A stretch of DNA of 34,969 nucleotides from Phycisphaerales bacterium UBA1161. GTDB lineage: Bacteria > Planctomycetota > Phycisphaerae > Tepidisphaerales > Tepidisphaeraceae. The DNA is taken from positions 1-34,969 of the forward strand of contig DBZL01000015.1 of NCBI GenBank assembly GCA_002311745.1. Reading direction: 5' to 3'. Made by a program: the position numbers and the translations under genes. The number at the start of each line of letters is the position of its first letter. The first letter of the stretch is position 1. Below are positions 7,505 to 16,445 of the stretch, piece by piece. Under the pieces are notes generated by a model. The model had not been told where the DNA came from. It ran no database searches and saw only the letters and a list, made by a program, of their open reading frames with translations.

Positions 7505-10378
7505 ATGAATAGCGGCGCTTCGCTTCACCGGGTGAGGGTCGGCCATGCCAGTCATTCCTTGCGGCGTACGGATCGCCGCCTTTCGCGTAAATTTGCGACC
7601 GCTGCTATTTACGCCGCTGCATCTTTGGCCGCTCCAGCGCGCCTCCTGGCCGGTGATCCCACCCTGCCGACGATTGGCTCAACCGTCTTCAACGTCACCG
7701 CCTACGGGGCTTCGAGTACGAGCGCGGACAACACCGCGGCGATCCAGGCCGCGATCAACGCCGCTGCGGCAAACACCGTCGGTGGAAATGGCGGAATCGT
7801 GGAAATTCCCGCGGCCGCCAGCCCATACCTATGCAACGAACTCACCCTTGCCAGCAACGTCAACCTGCAGGTGGACACGGGCGCCACGCTTCAGAACAAG
7901 ACCCCGTCCAATACCTTTATCACTTCCTCGGGCACCACCCAAAACATCGAAATCAGCGGGGGCGGTACCCTCCTGAATGAATCCGATACAGACCCGACCA
8001 TCTCGAACAACAACATGGTCCAGTTGCAGAATGTGACCTACCTCGAGGTGACCGGCGTGACGATGAAGAATGCGTCGCACGAACATCTGGTCGTCAAGAA
8101 CGACAGCAACGTGACGATCAACAACATCAGCCTGCTTGACGGCATTCAGCGCGCCAACACGGACGGAATCGACTATTCCGGCAGCACTTTCCTCATCGAA
8201 AACTCCACTTTCAACGTCGGTGACGACGACATCGTGGCCAAGCAGTCAACCTCGAATCCGATGTCGACCAATATCGTCATCCAAGGCTGCACCATCAATG
8301 CGGGCCACGGGATCTCCATTGGCGGCCAGACCGATTCCGGCCTCAACGGCCTGACCGTCAACAATTGCACCTTCAACGGCACGGACAACGGCATTCACCT
8401 CAAGGCGAGCTTCGGCGGCGGGTTGGTTCAAAACGTCACGCTCTCGAATCTGACGATGAACAACGTCACCGTCCCGATCAACGTTTCCAGCGAATACTTC
8501 GGGACCGGCTATCCAACGGGCAATCCGACGGACGCGGTCAGTATCCTGGCAGATGACAGGCTGGATTCCCCCTCGTACACAATGTGGAAGAATATTTCGT
8601 TCAGCAACATCAATGTCCTCGGCTCGTCGAGCGACAACATATTTGCGGCACTGGCGAGCTCGCCGATCCAGGGCCTCACGCTGAACAACGTGAATTTCCA
8701 GAATCCTCCGGCCAACGGGATGGTCTTTGACAACATGATCGACGTTCATGTGACCGGCACTTCTTCCCTGCCGATTCAATGCGGGAACTTCGAGTCGTTG
8801 GAGGTGTCGGGAAACCCCGCGGCTACACCCTCGCTCACGCAAACTTACAGCGCCGCGCTGGAGCCGTTTAGGTCGGTAACTATTCCGGTCAACACGGTTA
8901 TTGTGAGCACATTGACCCTTGGAACCAACGCGGGCGAGGCCGGAACGTACAACTTGAGCGGCTCAAACTCGGACCCCTCGCTGTATAGCGGCACTGAATA
9001 CATCGGCTACCACGGAACGGGCACGTTCAACCAGACCGGCGGCACCAATACATGCCAGGTCGCCTACATCGGCGACGCGGGCGGCTCGCATGGCCAGTAC
9101 ACGATGAACGGCGGAACGCTCAACGTCAGCGTCGGCATCGCCCTCAACTACAACGCAACCCTCTCCGTCTCCAACGGCGCCGTGGTCAATACCAATGCGT
9201 TTTTTGAGAGCGCCAATAACACGACCACCGTGCAGAACAGCACGTTCCTGGTTGGTGGCACCTTAAGCAACACCGGCATCGATGGGCTCCTTCAAGTCGA
9301 AGGTGCCTCCACCTTCGACGTGAACAACGGCACCGTCATCGCCGGTCAGGGCGCCATTGAAATGAGCGGAACTCCCACCGTTCATTACGGAAACTACGAG
9401 ATGCAACTCGTAGTGGACGCCGGCACCACCGTCACTAAAGCCGGCAATTCCACACTCACGATCGGCGGCCCCCAGACCTGGCGCTCCGGCTCCGAACTCG
9501 ATCTTACCGGCGGCACCACCTACATCCGCAGCGATCCGGGCGGAAACGTCAATGTCGTGGCCGACGGTGCTAGCACCACCGTGGAATTTCAGTTCACCAA
9601 CAGCGGCCAAACCGCCTATCACGTGGGCATCCTCAACCTCATCAACGGCGGCCATGGCCTGCTCCAGCCCTCCAATGGGGGACCCATCCACACCCTCATG
9701 ACCGGAGCCATGACCATCGATCCCAGCCAGCTCGACCTCGGCGACGGCGTGCTCATTATCGACGATCCGTCCAACACCGATCATGGCGTCTCAGAATTGG
9801 CCGCCCTCGCGGGCTACGCCGCCACTGGATTCAACCGCGGAAACTGGAACGGTAACGGCCTGATGAGTTCCATCGCCGCCTCCGACACCAATCACACCAC
9901 CGCTGTCGGGATACTGAATAACGACGCCGGCAACGGAACCCCCCTCTATCAAACTTTCGCCGGCCAATCCGTCGACGCCCATGCCATCCTCGCCAGGGAA
10001 ACCTCTTACGGCGACGGCAATCTCGACGGCACGACCGACCTTCAGGATTTCAATCTCTACATGGAGGGCCTCACCGGCCAGGCGCCCGCCACCTGGGAAT
10101 ACGGCGATTACACCTATTCCGGCACCGTGGATGTCGGCACCGATTTCCACCTCTTTGCCGAGGGCTATCTCGCCAGCGGCGGTGACCCGACCGCACTCAG
10201 CGACGCCGTCGCCTCCAGCGCCATGACCGCCGACCAACAAGCGCTGGCCCAACAGATCATTCTCAACCCAGGCGTCCCCGAGCCAACCAGCGCCACGCTC
10301 CTGGCCATGGCCGGCTTCGCCACTTTGTCGCGCCGCCGCCGCCAAAACCGAACCCCGCCCACAGCGGCACTCCGCTAG
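7505..10378 (+). CDS. PEP-CTERM glycoside hydrolase family 28 (polygalacturonase-type) with dockerin-like EF-hands
   Basis: The 957-residue secreted enzyme likely cleaves pectic galacturonans. ATG 7505 follows gaagggcggg; a TTG at 7484 is possible but less likely. After a long basic leader and signal peptide (cleavage near LLAGD), residues ~50-330 form a GH28 beta-helix. It holds NTDGID (~217), GDDDI (~238), GHGISIGG (~268) and IHLKAS (~296), which match the family's NTDG, DD, GHG and RIK active-site motifs. Residues ~480-730 are Thr/Asn/Gly-rich strands (TEYIGYHGTGTFNQTGGTNT type) like PEP-CTERM/autotransporter-associated repeats. Residues ~836-895 carry two Ca-binding-like loops (DGNLDGTTDLQDF and the related GDYTYSGTVDVGTDF). 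The end VPEPTSATLLAMAGFATLSRRRR is a PEP-CTERM sorting signal. No exosortase is in the window. Confidence 0.85.
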   Translation: MNSGASLHRVRVGHASHSLRRTDRRLSRKFATAAIYAAASLAAPARLLAGDPTLPTIGSTVFNVTAYGASSTSADNTAAIQAAINAAAANTVGGNGGIVEIPAAASPYLCNELTLASNVNLQVDTGATLQNKTPSNTFITSSGTTQNIEISGGGTLLNESDTDPTISNNNMVQLQNVTYLEVTGVTMKNASHEHLVVKNDSNVTINNISLLDGIQRANTDGIDYSGSTFLIENSTFNVGDDDIVAKQSTSNPMSTNIVIQGCTINAGHGISIGGQTDSGLNGLTVNNCTFNGTDNGIHLKASFGGGLVQNVTLSNLTMNNVTVPINVSSEYFGTGYPTGNPTDAVSILADDRLDSPSYTMWKNISFSNINVLGSSSDNIFAALASSPIQGLTLNNVNFQNPPANGMVFDNMIDVHVTGTSSLPIQCGNFESLEVSGNPAATPSLTQTYSAALEPFRSVTIPVNTVIVSTLTLGTNAGEAGTYNLSGSNSDPSLYSGTEYIGYHGTGTFNQTGGTNTCQVAYIGDAGGSHGQYTMNGGTLNVSVGIALNYNATLSVSNGAVVNTNAFFESANNTTTVQNSTFLVGGTLSNTGIDGLLQVEGASTFDVNNGTVIAGQGAIEMSGTPTVHYGNYEMQLVVDAGTTVTKAGNSTLTIGGPQTWRSGSELDLTGGTTYIRSDPGGNVNVVADGASTTVEFQFTNSGQTAYHVGILNLINGGHGLLQPSNGGPIHTLMTGAMTIDPSQLDLGDGVLIIDDPSNTDHGVSELAALAGYAATGFNRGNWNGNGLMSSIAASDTNHTTAVGILNNDAGNGTPLYQTFAGQSVDAHAILARETSYGDGNLDGTTDLQDFNLYMEGLTGQAPATWEYGDYTYSGTVDVGTDFHLFAEGYLASGGDPTALSDAVASSAMTADQQALAQQIILNPGVPEPTSATLLAMAGFATLSRRRRQNRTPPTAALR

Positions 10379-10464
10379 GCTCTGTCCAACGGTCCGACGC
10401 GCTGCCGGTCGAAACGGATTTCGGCCGCAGGCAAAGAGCGACGACGAGGTCCATCGACGTCGCG

Positions 10465-10530
10465 GGCGGCTGGATCACCGCCACGCAAGCCTCCGCCAGT
10501 GTCCGATCCGCCGAGCTTTCACTGCCATAG
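10465..10530 (+). pseudogene. 3'-end fragment of a pectinesterase-like gene (copy 2 of a 66-bp repeat)
   Basis: Read in one frame this encodes GGWITATQASASVRSAELSLP and a stop. It is closely similar in DNA and protein to the last codons of the pectinesterase (7210-7275) and to 18694-18759. The 15 bases before it (tccatcgacgtcgcg) also resemble the pectinesterase sequence (tccctcgacctcacc), but nothing further upstream does. It is best read as the surviving 3' tip of a lost paralogue. Confidence 0.6.
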
Positions 10531-10579
10531 TGCATCGCCCGTTGCATCAGTTGAAAAAATGGGCAATTGAATTACCCAA

Positions 10580-10836
10580 TTTCAACTCCCGCATTGCGGC
10601 ATTCCCTTACCACTTTGCGACATCACGCCGCGCGGTTCCGCCCTCGTTTTCACCTGGCGCCAGCCATCAACTGGCATATAGATACCAAAATAGGTTCTTT
10701 TTGCGGGCTGATTGTATTGATTCTTCGCGCCTGAAAATCCTGTTCTGGCCGAACGGGGAAATTCACAAAAATTCGCGCTTCTTCGCTGGAAAACGCCCGC
10801 TTTTCCCTTGATGTCGGCCAATCCCCAAGTGTAGAG
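10580..10836 (+). repeat. 257-bp leader repeat, copy 1, with an invariant 59-bp core
   Basis: This stretch aligns over its whole length with 18905-19162 at roughly 80-85% identity by eye. The core 10674-10732 (starting gcatatagataccaaaata, ending ttcttcgcgcct) is identical in both copies for 59 bases. It lies upstream of the PEP-CTERM gene at 10929 and just after a 66-bp gene-end fragment. The core contains a small inverted pair (ACC aaaata GGT). It could be a promoter region, an untranslated leader or a small RNA. A minus-strand reading frame crosses it, but the core identity includes third codon positions, which argues against protein constraint alone. Confidence 0.75.
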
Positions 10837-10848
10837 CAACATATGAAG

Positions 10849-10879
10849 ACGACGCGGTCCGGTTGTCTCCACGCGTCGT
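10849..10879 (+). promoter_or_regulatory. Hairpin in the 5' region of the beta-solenoid gene
   Basis: ACGACGCG (10849-10856) pairs perfectly with CGCGTCGT (10872-10879) across a 15-base loop, about 50 bases before the ATG at 10929. There is no T-run, so it is more likely an mRNA leader hairpin or operator than a terminator. Confidence 0.4.
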
Positions 10880-10928
10880 TCTCTGGATCGTGGGCTGATT
10901 TGCGCTGTCGGAGCGCGGAGGAAATGCC

Positions 10929-13900
10929 ATGTCTATGCCCGTTCGCAGGGCCAGAAATGTATTTCGTGAATTGCTCGCCGCCGCCGTATCAAGCGTCGTG
11001 ATCTCCGGGGCTCTACCGGCCCGGGCGGATATCACCGCGACCTGGACATCCGCAACCAGCGGCGACTGGACCAGCACCTCCGCCTGGTCCACCACCCCGG
11101 TCTATCCCAACAACGGAGCCCTTCCCGGCGTAAATTATCTGGCCCAAATCAGCGCGACCGGCTCGGCCTACACGGTGGCCCTCGATTCGGACATCACCAT
11201 CGACGGCCTGACGATCAATTCCGCGAATGCCACGCTGGATCAGACCAGCGGCACGTTTCAGGCTGGGAACATCACCCTCGATGCCGGCAGCTATTTACTC
11301 GACGGCAGCGGCAGCACCATCGCCAACACCACGATCAATCTGTCCGGCGGCAGCTTTGCCGTTCAAAACGGCACCTTCAACGGCATCACCGTCAGCGGCG
11401 GAGACTTGCAGGTCAACGCCGGGGGCAACTTGAATATCCAGAACGGCCTGAACGTCAGCAATCACAACCTGGACCTTGGCACTGACAGTGGTATCTATGC
11501 CGATGGCACGAGCGGCCAGACGTTCGACCACGTGAACATCACGCCCAGTTCGTACGCGTACATCTGCGCCAGCGGAGCCGACTCCGGCGGACCCCAGACC
11601 CTCACCCTGGGACCGAGCACCACCGTTCACGACGGAGCTTGGTTTTACGACGGTGGCTATTCCGGAAGCATGCTCGTCAACAACGGAACGATCAACGCTG
11701 ACAACGGTACCGGCTACGGGGTGTACTTTGAAGTGGGCAACTTCACCAACAACGGAACGCTCAAAGCCACCAACGGCGGTACCGCAACCATCAGCAGCAG
11801 CACCCACTTTACCAATAACGGCACCACCGAGGCGACCAACGGCGGGACGCTGTCTATCAACTCCGTCAACTGGACCAACGCCGGCGGCACGTTCAAAGCC
11901 ACCGGTGGCTCGACACTGGACCTGGGCGGGAGCTTCACCACCGCGGAGATAGGAACGGTCACCGCTGATTCCTCCAGCACGGTCAACATCGCCGGCAATC
12001 TGGACAACACCGGCGCCACGCTCCACCCCGGCTCCTTCGGTGGAACCTGCTACCTCGACGGCGGCACGATCACCAAGGGCACGATTGATACCAGCGGCGG
12101 CAACTTCGCCGTTCAAAACGGCACCCTCAACGGCGTGACCGTCAGCGGCGGAGATTTGTATGTCTCCGGTTCGCTTAATGTTCAAAACGGCCTAACCATT
12201 GGCAACCACAATCTGGACTTGGATGTAGGCAGTGCCGTTTTCTTGGACGGCCCCAGCCAGACCATCGATAACGTCAACATCAATCCCAGTTACTACGCTT
12301 TCATTTACACCAGCGGCCCCAATTCCGGCGGCCCGCAGACCCTTACCCTGGGAAGTAACGTCACCATCAACGGTCTGGCACAGTTCAACAATTGGAACAC
12401 CGGCGATGGGCTCATCAACAACGGAACGATCAATGCCAATCGGATGGATGAGATACCGACATACATCGCTGTATCCAACTTCACCAACAACGGCTTGGGT
12501 GAGGCCACGCTCGGGGGAAGGCTCAGCATCGCTGCGACCAATTGGACCAACGCCAGCGGTGGCACCCTGAAAGCTGACGGAGCGACTCTGACCCTCGAGG
12601 GCAACTGGACCAACGCCGGCACCATCAGCGCCATCAACGTCAGCGCCGTCGAGCTGGGCGGCACTTTCACCACCGCGGCGATCGGTTCCCTCAGCGCCTC
12701 CGCCGACAGCACGGTCAACATCACCGGCGCCCTGGACAATACCAGCGCCACGCTTAACCCCGGCGCCTTCGGTGGAACTTGCTACCTCAACGGCGGCACG
12801 ATCACCAAGGGCACGATCGACGTCAGCGGCGGCAACTTCTCCGTTCAAAACGGCACCCTCGACGGCGTCACCGTCAGCGGCGGGGATTTGCAGGTTAACG
12901 GCGCCCTGAACATCCAGAACGGGCTGACCGTCACCAATCGCAACGTCGACCTAAGTGAGGCCAGTAGTCTGGCAGCCGATGGCGCCAGCCAGACCTGGGA
13001 CAATCTCAACATCACCCCCAGCACGTTCGCCAACATCTACCCCAGCGGCCCCAATTCTACCGGCCCCCAGACCCTCACCCTGGGGCCAAACACCACCGTT
13101 CACGGCGGAATTCAGTTTTACAGCTACAACGGCAGCGACGCGCTGATCAACAACGGCACCATCAACGCCGACAACAGCCAATACGGCCTAACCATCAACC
13201 TCAACAACTTCACGAACAACGGACTTGTCGAAGCCACCAACGGCGGTTCCCTTTACATCAGCAACGTCTTCATAACTCCCTCGGTCGCATTGCGGAGCAT
13301 GGCCGACTCCTCCCCCGGTCCTTGTATCAACAGCCCCGGCGCCACCATCAAGGCCGACAACGGCAGCGTCAGCTTCGACGGCACCTGGGTTAACAAGGGC
13401 ACCATCAGCGCCGTCAACTTTGGCGAGGTTGACCTGGGCGGATCCTTTACCACGGCGGCGATGGGAACGATCACCGTCGACTCCTCCAGCATCGTCTCCA
13501 TCTCCGGCAATCTGGACAATACCAACGCCACCTTCAACCCCGGCGCCTTCGGTGGACCCTGTTGCCTCAGCGGCGGCACGATCGCCAAGGGCACGATCGA
13601 TGTCAGCGGCGGCAACTTCTCCGTTCAGCTCGGCACCCTCAACGGCGTCACGATCATCGGCGGAGATTTGCAGGTCACCGGCGAGGGCGGAATGTGGGTC
13701 CAAAATGGACTGGCCGTGGCCAACCACAACGTGGACCTGGTCGGAGGCTACTTTCTCTGCGCCGACGGCGCCAGCCAGACCTGGGACAATTTGAACATCA
13801 CGACCAACGGCTACGGCGAAATCTACCCCAGCGGTCCCAACTCCGGCGGTCCGCAAACCCTTACCCTCGGGCCGAACACCATCGTTCACGGCGGCAACAA

Positions 13901-14591
13901 CTTTTACGACGGCACTATCGGCGACACGCTCGTCAACAACGGAACGGTCAACTCTGACGTCAGCTCCACCGGCGTTGACATCTACGTGGACAACTTCACG
14001 AATAACGGAACGCTTGAAGCCACCAACGGCGGTTCCGTTCACATCACCAGCTACACGAAGTTCATCAATCACGGCACGCTGGCGGTCCACAACGGCACGA
14101 TCCTGACGGACATCGCCCTAAACGTTGGAGACGGCAAACTGACCGGCTCCGGCACGATCAACGGCAACGTGATCCTTTCCTCCGATCCCTCGACCCTGGC
14201 CTTCAACATCGGCGGCACAAACCAGGGCACGGATTACGACTCTCTGTCGATTGTTGGAAACATGGCGCTGGCGGGCAATCTGCAAATCACCCTCACAGGC
14301 GGCTTCGTGCCATTGAGCACCGATGCGTTCACCGTATTGGAAGTCGCCGGCGGCGACACTTTGAGCGGGTCATTTCTAAACGTCGCCGATGGCAGCCGCC
14401 TCGCCACGACCGACGGGCACGGATCGTTCGAGGTCTTCTACGGCGGCAACGGGCAGTTTGCCAATGAGATTGTGCTGGGCGATTTCCAAGCCGTCCCCGA
14501 GCCGGCATCTTTCTCACTGCTTGCCCTCACCGGCGTCGGCCTGCTCGCCCGCCGGCGACAACGGGCCAGCCTCCACTCCAACAACTTTTAA
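10929..14591 (+). CDS. PEP-CTERM repetitive beta-solenoid surface protein
   Basis: The 1220-residue secreted protein starts at an ATG preceded by gcggaggaaatgcc and has a signal peptide (FRELLAAAVSSVVISGALPARAD). The rest is built of four large modules of about 245-260 residues, each beginning GG(N/S)F(A/S)VQ.GT..GVT(V)SGGDL. Module starts are near 11346, 12098, 12827 and 13607. Within each are the recurring strands SGPNSGGPQTLTLG, LINNGTINA and NFTNNG.(E)ATNGG, typical of Asn/Gly/Thr-rich beta-solenoids seen in adhesins. Module 3 carries an odd insertion of about 19 residues (FITPSVALRSMADSSPGPC) near 13269-13325. The end VPEPASFSLLALTGVGLLARRRQR is a PEP-CTERM signal. The role is probably at the cell surface or in the matrix; no enzymatic domain is seen. 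Confidence 0.85.
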   Translation: MSMPVRRARNVFRELLAAAVSSVVISGALPARADITATWTSATSGDWTSTSAWSTTPVYPNNGALPGVNYLAQISATGSAYTVALDSDITIDGLTINSANATLDQTSGTFQAGNITLDAGSYLLDGSGSTIANTTINLSGGSFAVQNGTFNGITVSGGDLQVNAGGNLNIQNGLNVSNHNLDLGTDSGIYADGTSGQTFDHVNITPSSYAYICASGADSGGPQTLTLGPSTTVHDGAWFYDGGYSGSMLVNNGTINADNGTGYGVYFEVGNFTNNGTLKATNGGTATISSSTHFTNNGTTEATNGGTLSINSVNWTNAGGTFKATGGSTLDLGGSFTTAEIGTVTADSSSTVNIAGNLDNTGATLHPGSFGGTCYLDGGTITKGTIDTSGGNFAVQNGTLNGVTVSGGDLYVSGSLNVQNGLTIGNHNLDLDVGSAVFLDGPSQTIDNVNINPSYYAFIYTSGPNSGGPQTLTLGSNVTINGLAQFNNWNTGDGLINNGTINANRMDEIPTYIAVSNFTNNGLGEATLGGRLSIAATNWTNASGGTLKADGATLTLEGNWTNAGTISAINVSAVELGGTFTTAAIGSLSASADSTVNITGALDNTSATLNPGAFGGTCYLNGGTITKGTIDVSGGNFSVQNGTLDGVTVSGGDLQVNGALNIQNGLTVTNRNVDLSEASSLAADGASQTWDNLNITPSTFANIYPSGPNSTGPQTLTLGPNTTVHGGIQFYSYNGSDALINNGTINADNSQYGLTINLNNFTNNGLVEATNGGSLYISNVFITPSVALRSMADSSPGPCINSPGATIKADNGSVSFDGTWVNKGTISAVNFGEVDLGGSFTTAAMGTITVDSSSIVSISGNLDNTNATFNPGAFGGPCCLSGGTIAKGTIDVSGGNFSVQLGTLNGVTIIGGDLQVTGEGGMWVQNGLAVANHNVDLVGGYFLCADGASQTWDNLNITTNGYGEIYPSGPNSGGPQTLTLGPNTIVHGGNNFYDGTIGDTLVNNGTVNSDVSSTGVDIYVDNFTNNGTLEATNGGSVHITSYTKFINHGTLAVHNGTILTDIALNVGDGKLTGSGTINGNVILSSDPSTLAFNIGGTNQGTDYDSLSIVGNMALAGNLQITLTGGFVPLSTDAFTVLEVAGGDTLSGSFLNVADGSRLATTDGHGSFEVFYGGNGQFANEIVLGDFQAVPEPASFSLLALTGVGLLARRRQRASLHSNNF

Positions 14592-14627
14592 CCTTCGAGG
14601 TTCAGTAGACGGAAAGGGGAAGAACTT

Positions 14628-16316
14628 ATGCAATCGACTTTCGCCTCTGGCCGTTGTCTCAAAGCTGCTATCGCCGCCGTGGTGGCACTGCTGGGGATTG
14701 CCGCGCCCTCGGCAAGGGCGGCCAGCTACACCGGCACCGTGCTTTACCCGCTGACCCTGCCGAGCGGCATTGCGTACGGCGGCTTCTCGTATGACTACCC
14801 GGAACCAGCCGCCGGCGGTCAGGTCGTCGGCTACGGATTCGGCTATGGCAGCGAGGGTGTTAATGACCATGCACTTCTCTGGTCCGGCCCGCCCAGCTCG
14901 TTCGTCGACCTCAACCCGTCCTGGGCCTTGCACTCGGAGGCCCGCGGCACGAACGGCACTCAACAGGTCGGCTTCGCGTCGGCCGAGCCAGGCCCGACGG
15001 CCGGCAGAATCGACCACGCCGTTCTCTGGTCCGGCACGGCTGATTCGGCCGTCGACCTGAACCCGACCAACCTGAGCGGGTTCGACTCCTCGTTAGCCAT
15101 CGCCACCAACGGCACACAGCAGGTCGGCCTCGGTTCCGGTAGCGGCGCGACGAGTGGCCACTCACACGCTCTGCTCTGGTCCAGCACGGCCGATTCGGCC
15201 GTCGACCTGAACCCGAACTGGATCACCGATTCGTACGCCTGCGGCACCGATGGCACCCACCAGGTCGGCTACGGCTTGGGCAGCGGGACGGGCAATAACG
15301 TGCACGCCCTTCTCTGGTCCGGCACGGCTGGGTCGGCCGTCGACCTGAACCCGACCGGGTTCAGCGGTTCGTCGGCCTACGGCACCAATGGCGCCCAGCA
15401 GGTCGGGGATGGCGACGGCCACGCGATGCTCTGGTCCGGGACCGCCAAGTCGGCCATCGACCTTCACCCGACGAACCTGAGCGGGTTCGACTACTCGATG
15501 GCCTTCGGCACTAACGGAACCCAACAGGTCGGCGAGGCCTATGCCGACTTGTCGGGTTTCCCCGCTCAAGCCGTTCTCTGGTCCGGCACGCCCGGGTCGG
15601 CCGTCGAGCTCCAGTTGCTCCTGCCGACGGCCGGGACATGGACGGATTCGTACGCCTACACCATCGACGCTGCGGGCAACGTATACGGCACGGCTTACGG
15701 CACGCTCAACGGCGTGACGGGCCAATTCGCTGTTGAGTGGTCGCCCCTACCGGCGCTGGCGATCACCTCGGTCCCACCGCCCGGAGTCACCAATGTCGGC
15801 GGGGGAGCACCCGGTGGAGGGCTGTTTACCACTGGCGGCCCTGGGAAATATATTCCGGTCCCCTATCATCTTTCGGCGCCGGCGACGACGGGATATTTCC
15901 AATTCGGCGGAGTCCAGCAAGGCGACACGGGGGTCGTGGTGCTCAAATTCACCAACACCGCAACCGGCCTAGACCCGGCCAGCAATGCTTCGGTCCTGGC
16001 CGACGTTGAAGCGTTCATCGCCGCCAACGACGGCACAGGCATCACCGTCACCGGCGTGTTGCCCGCGGTCCAGGATGAATTCACGACGGCTTTCGATGTT
16101 CAATTGAGCTTCACCGCCGGCGCGAATGATCCGTACCTGAACTTCGATTTCTCGAGTTTCACCGACTCCAGCGTGCCGCTCGGCGATTTGGCCGTGACAG
16201 ATATTGGCCTCACCGCCGTCCCCGAGCCGACATCTTTCTCCCTGGTTGGCCTCGCCGGCGTCGGCCTGCTGGCCCGCAGCCGCCATCGGGCCAGCCTCCA
16301 CATATCGGCATCATAA
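14628..16316 (+). CDS. PEP-CTERM protein with HAF-type repeats, long paralogue
   Basis: The 562-residue secreted protein begins MQSTFASGRCLKAAIAAVVA and has a cleavage site near ARAAS. Residues ~40-340 contain six to seven repeats of the form HALLWSG.A.SAVDLNPTNLSGF followed by A.GTNGTQQVGYG. They resemble the HAF family of extracellular repeats often linked to PEP-CTERM tails. From about residue 375 a separate domain follows (PPPGVTNVGGGAPGGGLF...), absent from its paralogue at 21176. The protein ends with VPEPTSFSLVGLAGVGLLARSRHR. The 36 bases before the ATG (ggttcagtagacggaaaggg, then gaagaactt) and the first codons are nearly identical to those of 21176-22366, showing duplication. It starts 36 bases after the solenoid gene, probably in one transcript. 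Confidence 0.85.
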   Translation: MQSTFASGRCLKAAIAAVVALLGIAAPSARAASYTGTVLYPLTLPSGIAYGGFSYDYPEPAAGGQVVGYGFGYGSEGVNDHALLWSGPPSSFVDLNPSWALHSEARGTNGTQQVGFASAEPGPTAGRIDHAVLWSGTADSAVDLNPTNLSGFDSSLAIATNGTQQVGLGSGSGATSGHSHALLWSSTADSAVDLNPNWITDSYACGTDGTHQVGYGLGSGTGNNVHALLWSGTAGSAVDLNPTGFSGSSAYGTNGAQQVGDGDGHAMLWSGTAKSAIDLHPTNLSGFDYSMAFGTNGTQQVGEAYADLSGFPAQAVLWSGTPGSAVELQLLLPTAGTWTDSYAYTIDAAGNVYGTAYGTLNGVTGQFAVEWSPLPALAITSVPPPGVTNVGGGAPGGGLFTTGGPGKYIPVPYHLSAPATTGYFQFGGVQQGDTGVVVLKFTNTATGLDPASNASVLADVEAFIAANDGTGITVTGVLPAVQDEFTTAFDVQLSFTAGANDPYLNFDFSSFTDSSVPLGDLAVTDIGLTAVPEPTSFSLVGLAGVGLLARSRHRASLHISAS

Positions 16317-16394
16317 AAGAAATTGCCGCCTTCCCCCGGCGCGTCGGGACCGCAGCCGGCACCGTTAGGGTAGCGGTGCGGCGCGCGCATCGCT

Positions 16395-16400
16395 TACAAT
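16395..16400 (+). promoter_or_regulatory. Candidate -10 box (TACAAT) for the TPR gene
   Basis: TACAAT lies 45 bases upstream of ATG 16446 in the 129-base gap after the HAF gene. It is the same word as at 67 and 1802. No clear -35 box is seen. Confidence 0.35.
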
Positions 16401-16445
16401 CCGATTGTCTGGAAAGGCAACCGACGCTGTAAAACTGCCGAACCG

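Noticed and set aside
10672..10688. TGGCATATAGATACCA as a sigma54 -24/-12 promoter
   Set aside because: The -12 GC element is missing, and copy 2 has ATCGCATATAG, losing the -24 GG.
10582..10872. Minus-strand frame in leader copy 1, sharing AKNQYNQPAKRTYFGIYM with a frame at 18980-19234
   Set aside because: The shared peptide falls on the 59-bp core, which is identical also at silent positions. Frame lengths, ends and surrounding residues differ, so nucleotide-level constraint or duplication explains it better than a small protein.
14870..15600. Regular spaced repeats in the HAF-type genes as a possible CRISPR array
   Set aside because: The repeats are in frame, imperfect and encode HALLWSG/GTNGTQQVG protein units; there are no conserved repeat-spacer boundaries and no cas genes.
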